Shown here: piece after piece, positions 59,804 to 64,000 of the stretch
Numbering within the stretch: position 1 is the stretch's first letter
Layout of the letters: each line of letters begins with the position of its first letter
Assembly (NCBI GenBank): GCA_036401055.1
Contig: DASWWC010000062.1
Span: forward strand, 1-64,000
DNA: 64,000 nt
Reading direction: 5' to 3'
DNA from: Pelomonas sp036401055
GTDB lineage: Bacteria; Pseudomonadota; Gammaproteobacteria; Burkholderiales; Burkholderiaceae_C
The notes under the pieces: generated by a model
The model's input: the letters and a program-made list of their open reading frames with translations, nothing else
Told to the model about the DNA's origin: nothing
The model's database searches: none
Position numbers and translations under genes: made by a program

Positions 59804-60451
59804 ATGAAGATCGAGATCGGAATGAAGGGCTGGTTCACCGCTGGCACTGGCGTTGTCACGCAACGGCAGCGCGCCGAGGTCGTCCGTGTGTGGAGCGAGT
59901 CCTGCGTCAACCTGCGCTGTGATGACGGCAGCGAACCCACCAGCGTGCTCATCAAGCAGCCCGGTTGCGTCGGCTACTACTTCGAGCCGGACGTGGCTGA
60001 TGCGATCGAGCAGGAGATACAGGCCAAGGGTCTGACTGCGCCGCGCGTGACGCCAGGCGACATCGAAGCGGAGATCGTGACGACCGAGTTCGTGGTGCAC
60101 GTCGCGCCGTCTGGGCAGGTGCTGCGCTGGGCCGTGCTCACCACGCGCTGTGGCTACGCTGTGACGGGGCGCCCATCGGTCAGCGTCTCGCCTGAGAACG
60201 ACGACGCCGAGCTGGGCGAAAAGATCGCCCGGGAGAACGCGGTTAACCAGCTGTGGCCGCTGATGGGCTACGCGCTGAAGACGCGCTTGGCAGGTCCGAC
60301 TGAAGAGATGGTGGGTCGCTTCCTTGCATGGCCGGTTCCGGCCAGCGTGTACCCCGATGGGACGCCCGGCCAGCCTGGTCGCACTGGCACCAACCTGCTG
60401 TCTGCCGTGGAAGCGCGGCAAATGCTGGAGCACGTCCTTCGCAAGGGCTGA
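59804..60451 (+). CDS. Gp49-family phage protein (Phage_gp49_66)
   Basis: This is a 215-residue protein. The central part (about 85-170) carries the family pattern VTGRPSVSVSPENDDAELGE followed by KIARENAVNQLWPLMGYALK. An N-terminal domain of about 60 residues (MKIEIGMKGWFTAG) precedes it and is not typical, so this may be a two-part protein. Function unknown; such proteins are scattered in many phages. Confidence 0.72.
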   Translation: MKIEIGMKGWFTAGTGVVTQRQRAEVVRVWSESCVNLRCDDGSEPTSVLIKQPGCVGYYFEPDVADAIEQEIQAKGLTAPRVTPGDIEAEIVTTEFVVHVAPSGQVLRWAVLTTRCGYAVTGRPSVSVSPENDDAELGEKIARENAVNQLWPLMGYALKTRLAGPTEEMVGRFLAWPVPASVYPDGTPGQPGRTGTNLLSAVEARQMLEHVLRKG

Positions 60452-60454
60452 TCC

Positions 60455-61027
60455 GTGGGCCGCAAGAGCACGATCTCCCGGCTGCCGGCCGAGCAGAAGG
60501 CTTTCATTGAAGGCCGCCTGGCCGCGGGCCGCTGCACGCTGGATGAGCTGATCGCCGAGCTGCGCGAGCGCTGGCCCGCGGCTGCCCAGGCCGGCGAGCT
60601 GCCCAGCCGCACGGCGGTGCACCGCTACGGCGCGAAGCTGGAGCGCCGCCTGGCCGCGATCCGCGCGAGCACCGAGGCGGCCAAGCTGATCCAGGCGCAG
60701 GCCGGCGACGACAAGGACGCGCGCAGCGAGGCGCTGACGGCGCTGGTGCAGACCGAGCTGTTCGAGGCCATCCTGGCGCTGCAGGAAGCCGTTGGCCCGG
60801 ACGCGGATGCCGGCGAACGCGTGGCGATGCTGTCGGCCGCGGCCAAGAACATCGCGACGCTGACGCGCAGCTCCATCAACCTGAAGCAGTTCCAGGCCAA
60901 GGTGGAGGCCGACGCGCGCCAGGCGCTGCTGGAAGAGCAGCGTGCCAAGCTCGAAGCGATGCCCAGCAAGGGCGGCGTGACCGAGGACACCAAGCGGGCC
61001 ATCCGCGAGGCACTGGGGATCGTCTGA
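60455..61027 (+). CDS. DUF3486 small terminase subunit (Mu gp27-like)
   Basis: This 190-residue protein with a GTG start matches DUF3486, the Mu gp27 group: GRKSTISRLPAEQKAFIEGR, CTLDELIAELRERW and SRTAVHRYGAKLERRL, a helix-turn-helix start followed by helices. It recognises DNA for packaging with the large terminase, whose ATG overlaps its stop. Confidence 0.85.
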   Translation: MGRKSTISRLPAEQKAFIEGRLAAGRCTLDELIAELRERWPAAAQAGELPSRTAVHRYGAKLERRLAAIRASTEAAKLIQAQAGDDKDARSEALTALVQTELFEAILALQEAVGPDADAGERVAMLSAAAKNIATLTRSSINLKQFQAKVEADARQALLEEQRAKLEAMPSKGGVTEDTKRAIREALGIV

Positions 61028-62442
61028 TGCCGAAGCTCAAGGGCCGCGCCAAGTGCATCCCGAAGGACCGGGACGCGATCTTCCTGCCGTTCCAGTCGCG
61101 GTGGATCAAGGACAGCTCGCGCATCAAGCTGATGGAGAAGAGCCGGCAGATCGGCATCAGCTGGAGCACGGCCTACGGCGCCGATGAGCGCGCCGCAGCG
61201 CAGGGTGCGCGGTTTGACGAGTGGGTCAGCTCGCGTGACGACATCCAGGCGCGGCTGTTCATTGAGGACTGCAAGCTGTGGGCCGGCATCATGGGCATGG
61301 CGGCCAAGGATCTGGGCGAGCAGGTGCTGGACGCGGAGAAGAAGATCAGCGCCTACGTGCTGCAGTTCGCCAGCGGGCGGCGCATCCACTCGATGTCGAG
61401 CAACCCGGATGCGCAGGCCGGCAAGCGGGGCAGCCGCGTGCTGGACGAGTTCGCGCTGCATCGTGACCAGCGCAAGATGTGGGCCATTGCCTACCCCGGC
61501 ATCACCTGGGGCGGCAGCATGGAGCTGGTGAGCACGCATCGCGGCTCGCACAGCTTCTTCAACAGCCTGGTGCGCGAGGCGCGGCACGGCGGCAACCCGA
61601 AGCGCATCAGCCTGCACCGCGTGACGCTGCAGGACGCGCTGGAGCAGGGCTTCCTGTTCAAGCTGCAGCAGGCGCTGCCGGCCGACGCCGAGCAGCAGGA
61701 CATGGACGAGGCGGCCTACTTCGACTTCATCAAGCACGGTGCGGCCGACGAAGAGTCGTTCGACCAGGAATACCAGTGCATCCCTGCTGACGACGACTCG
61801 AAGTTCCTGGAATACGGACTGATCACGGCGTGCGAGTACCTGGGCGGCGAGCCGTGGCAGCGCGACCTCGACGGGCCGTTCCAGGGCCGACTATTCGCGG
61901 GCGTGGACATCGGGCGCAAGAAGGACTTGACCGTGCTGTGGGTCGTCGAGCAGCTGGGCGACGTGTTCTACACGCGCCAGGTCATCACGATGGAGAAGAT
62001 GCGCAAGAGCGCCCAGGAGGCCATCCTGTGGCCATGGTTCGCGATCTGCGACCGGATCTGCATCGACGCCACGGGTCTGGGCATCGGCTGGGCCGACGAC
62101 GCGCAGGACAAGTTCGGCGAGCACCGGGTGGAGGCTGTGAACTTCAGCGGCCCGGTCAAGGAAGCGCTGGCCTACCCGCTGCGCGGCGCGATGGAGGACC
62201 GCAAGGTTCGCATCCCAGACGAGGCCAAGGTGCGCGCTGACCTGCGCAAGGTGCAGAAGGTGACGACAGCGGCCGGGAACATCCGCTTCGTGGCCGAGGC
62301 CACGGCCGATGGCCACGCGGACCGCTTCTGGGCGTTGGCGCTGGCGCTCCACGCGGGCAGCAACCCTTCCGCCCCCATTGAATACACCAGCGGTGGCCGG
62401 CGCGAGTCGGCCAGCGCGATGTCGGAGTTCCTGCATGGCTGA
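61027..62442 (+). CDS. terminase large subunit (Mu gp28-like)
   Basis: This is a 471-residue packaging motor. The ATPase P-loop region reads EKSRQIGISWSTAYGADERA near residue 37, with Ile where many have Lys, as in Mu gp28-type enzymes. The nuclease domain begins at FAGVDIGRKKDLTVLWVVEQ (about residue 293), and CIDATGLGIGWADDA is another conserved acidic site. Packaging is headful in this family. The stop overlaps the portal start by 8 bases. Confidence 0.88.
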   Translation: MPKLKGRAKCIPKDRDAIFLPFQSRWIKDSSRIKLMEKSRQIGISWSTAYGADERAAAQGARFDEWVSSRDDIQARLFIEDCKLWAGIMGMAAKDLGEQVLDAEKKISAYVLQFASGRRIHSMSSNPDAQAGKRGSRVLDEFALHRDQRKMWAIAYPGITWGGSMELVSTHRGSHSFFNSLVREARHGGNPKRISLHRVTLQDALEQGFLFKLQQALPADAEQQDMDEAAYFDFIKHGAADEESFDQEYQCIPADDDSKFLEYGLITACEYLGGEPWQRDLDGPFQGRLFAGVDIGRKKDLTVLWVVEQLGDVFYTRQVITMEKMRKSAQEAILWPWFAICDRICIDATGLGIGWADDAQDKFGEHRVEAVNFSGPVKEALAYPLRGAMEDRKVRIPDEAKVRADLRKVQKVTTAAGNIRFVAEATADGHADRFWALALALHAGSNPSAPIEYTSGGRRESASAMSEFLHG

Positions 62443-64000
62443 GCCCATCCCCAAGACCGCAGGCGCGGCGGTCAATCCGAAGGTGGCGATGCCCGAGCTG
62501 GACTCGGAGTTCGCCAACCGGCTGCGCGATCCGTTCGAGCAGCTGTTCATGGGCGTGATCCAGCCCAACGACCCGCTGCTCATCGAGCGCGGCGCGGGGC
62601 CGGAGATCTACCGCGACTTGAAGCGCGACGGCAAGGTGTTCGACGGCTTGCAGAAGCGCCAGCTGTCGCTGATCGGCAAGCCCTGGCGCGTGGAGCCGGT
62701 TGTCGCGTCGGACAAGGGAACGAAGGATGCGGAGACGGTCACGGGCATCCTGAAGGCGGCCAACTTCGACCGGGTGTGCAAGGAGCTGCTGGAGGCGCTG
62801 ATCGGCGGCTTTGTGCCGGCCGAGGTGGTTTGGACGGTGCGCGATCGCATGGTGGTGCCGGCCCGCCTGGTGAAGCGGGCGCAGCGTCGCTTCAAGTTCG
62901 TGCAGGTCGACGAGAACAGCCCGCCGGAGCTGCGCATGCTGACGCGCGAGAACATGCTGACAGGCATCCCGGTGCCGGAGCGCAAGTTCATCGTGCACCG
63001 CGTGAACCCGGAAGACGACAACCCCTACGGCACCGGCCTGGGCCTGCAGCTGTACTGGCCGGTGTTCTTCAAGCGCAAGGCCGTGGTCAGCTGGAACCAG
63101 CTGAACGGCCGAGTGGGCAGCCCGACGCTGCATGGCGAGTACCCGCGCAATGCATCGGCCAAGGAGAAGGGCACGCTGGCCGACGCGCTGAAGGCGTTCA
63201 CGAGCGATGGCTTCGTGATGACGCCCGAGGGCATGAAGGTCACGCTGATCGAGAGCAAGCTCAGCGGCAACATGACCATGCAGCAGGCACTGTGTGAGTA
63301 CATGGACGACTGGATCTCGGCCGTGCTCACCGGACAGGAAGCGCGCTCCGGCTCGGGCGGTGCACTGGCTGCCGCCAGCAAGGAGCGCGCGGATGTGCGT
63401 GAAGACCTCACGCAAGCCGACAGCGATCTGCTGAGCGAGACGCTGAACTCGACGCTGCTGGCGTGGATCTGCGAGCTGAACGGGCTGGAGCCTTGCCATG
63501 TGTGGCGCCAGGTGAAGCAGGAGGTCGACCTGAAGGCCGAGGCCGAGACCGACAAGACGGTGTCGGAGATGGGCTTCGAGCTGAGCCTTGACGCCGTGCG
63601 CGCCAAGTACGGAGAAGGCTGGGAGAAGAAGGCACCGCCGCCGGCACCGGTGGTGGTTTCTGGTGCGCCGCAGCCTGCCGCACCCGTCGCCGCTGCGCCC
63701 AAGCCGGCGAGCTTTGCAGAAGCACCTGCAGGGCCGTCTGCGCGCGACGCTCTGGACGAGCTGGTCGACGCTGCGATGGACGACTGGGAGCCAGCGCTTG
63801 AGCCCTTGGTGGCGCCTCTGCAGGCCGCCATCGACGAGGGCCTCGCGCGTGGCGAGACGGCAGGCGAGCTGGTCGCCCGGCTGCCGGAGATCCTGGAAGC
63901 CATGGACGTGGATGTCCTGACCGAAGCGCTGACCAAGGCGACCTTCGTTGCCGGCCTCGGTGCCGCGGCCGGGATCTCGACCGACGAGACCACCTCGAAG
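62435..64000 (+). CDS. DUF935 portal protein (Mu gp29-like), 3' end outside window
   Basis: This is the first 522 codons of the portal, open at the window edge. DUF935 patterns are visible: QLFMGVIQPNDPLLIERGAG, the IYRDLKRDGKVFDGLQKRQL region, VPERKFIVHRVNPEDDNPYG and AVLTGQEARSGSGGALAAAS. After about residue 400 comes a Pro/Ala linker (KKAPPPAPVVVSGAPQP) and a helical C-terminal region. In Mu a MuF-type head protein follows; here it should lie just beyond 64000. Confidence 0.88.
   Translation, partial: MAEPIPKTAGAAVNPKVAMPELDSEFANRLRDPFEQLFMGVIQPNDPLLIERGAGPEIYRDLKRDGKVFDGLQKRQLSLIGKPWRVEPVVASDKGTKDAETVTGILKAANFDRVCKELLEALIGGFVPAEVVWTVRDRMVVPARLVKRAQRRFKFVQVDENSPPELRMLTRENMLTGIPVPERKFIVHRVNPEDDNPYGTGLGLQLYWPVFFKRKAVVSWNQLNGRVGSPTLHGEYPRNASAKEKGTLADALKAFTSDGFVMTPEGMKVTLIESKLSGNMTMQQALCEYMDDWISAVLTGQEARSGSGGALAAASKERADVREDLTQADSDLLSETLNSTLLAWICELNGLEPCHVWRQVKQEVDLKAEAETDKTVSEMGFELSLDAVRAKYGEGWEKKAPPPAPVVVSGAPQPAAPVAAAPKPASFAEAPAGPSARDALDELVDAAMDDWEPALEPLVAPLQAAIDEGLARGETAGELVARLPEILEAMDVDVLTEALTKATFVAGLGAAAGISTDETTSK

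Larger units (their letters stand above)
27908..64000. mobile_element. Mu-like transposable prophage with siphovirus-type tail, left end outside window
   Basis: Hallmarks are a DDE transposase with an AAA ATPase partner, Gam, GemA, Mor, a protease with nested scaffold, DUF1320, DUF3486 small terminase, gp28-type terminase, DUF935 portal, Rz/Rz1, and a long tape measure with no sheath gene. The right terminus is placed at 27908 (TGAAGCG, the same first seven bases as I recall for Mu right end). About 36 kb are visible; family genomes are near 38 kb. Early genes sit centrally, with late genes in two diverging arms. Confidence 0.92.

Noticed and set aside
45180..64000. A second, separate prophage starting near 45.2 kb next to a remnant
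   Set aside because: Possible in principle, but no phage-end sequence was seen at 45.18-45.25 kb, no function is duplicated, and both arms share a promoter-like element. Kept as the main alternative in the findings.
1..64000. CRISPR arrays, tRNA genes and insertion sequences
   Set aside because: No regularly spaced direct repeats, cloverleaf-like sequences or IS transposases other than the phage enzyme were noticed; a dedicated scan was not possible.

Overview
The window looks like a GC-rich betaproteobacterial chromosome, order Burkholderiales, possibly close to Roseateles or Rubrivivax. This rests on the nuo operon followed by a DUF2818 gene, the DUF2069 and YihY pair, a Bug-family binding protein, and a PEP-CTERM protein with a PEPSAWA-type tail. 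No tRNA, rRNA, CRISPR array or insertion sequence was seen.

Host part (1-27907). The window opens inside nuoI and runs through nuoJKLMN, the membrane arm of respiratory complex I, with DUF2818 and NUDIX genes on the same strand. An RND efflux pair (lipoprotein adaptor plus permease) follows. Then come an FAD-linked hydroxyacid dehydrogenase with DUF2069 on the other strand, a YihY-type membrane protein and a Bug-family binding protein. A XRE-cupin regulator diverges from the threonine-catabolic pair kbl and SDR-type threonine dehydrogenase; a perfect 18-bp palindrome lies midway between their start codons. Next are a MipA-like porin, an Mpo1-like membrane protein, a CBS-domain protein, aroC, a PEP-CTERM protein, and a second RND adaptor/permease pair with its own palindrome and a strong terminator.

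Prophage part (27908 to beyond 64000). A transposable Mu-like phage with siphovirus-type tail genes interrupts a probable TraB/GumN-like gene; its right end appears to start at 27908 with TGAAGCG. An immunity centre lies at 55.6-56.8 kb: a CI-type repressor reads right, a BcepMu gp16-type DNA-binding protein reads left, and AGTCCAT repeats sit between them. Leftward from this centre run the early genes (CII-like and IclR-like helix-turn-helix proteins, DDE transposase, AAA transposition ATPase, Gam, GemA, Mor), then protease/scaffold, capsid, head completion, tail and baseplate genes, ending at the right terminus. Rightward run the repressor, a small motif protein, a secreted DUF4124 protein, and the lysis, terminase and portal genes, open at the window edge.

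The late genes are therefore split into two arms pointing away from a central early region, with one copy of each function. Both arms begin with nearly the same promoter-like element, a CGCTTTACT-containing dyad at the same distance from the first ATG, which suggests one activator (the Mor homologue is the obvious candidate) drives both. Points most worth checking are this layout, the paired late-promoter element, a VQVG motif shared by the repressor C-terminus and the next protein's N-terminus, a tail protein with repeated ARHQ units, an opposite-strand moron, and a secreted protein in the lysogenic operon.
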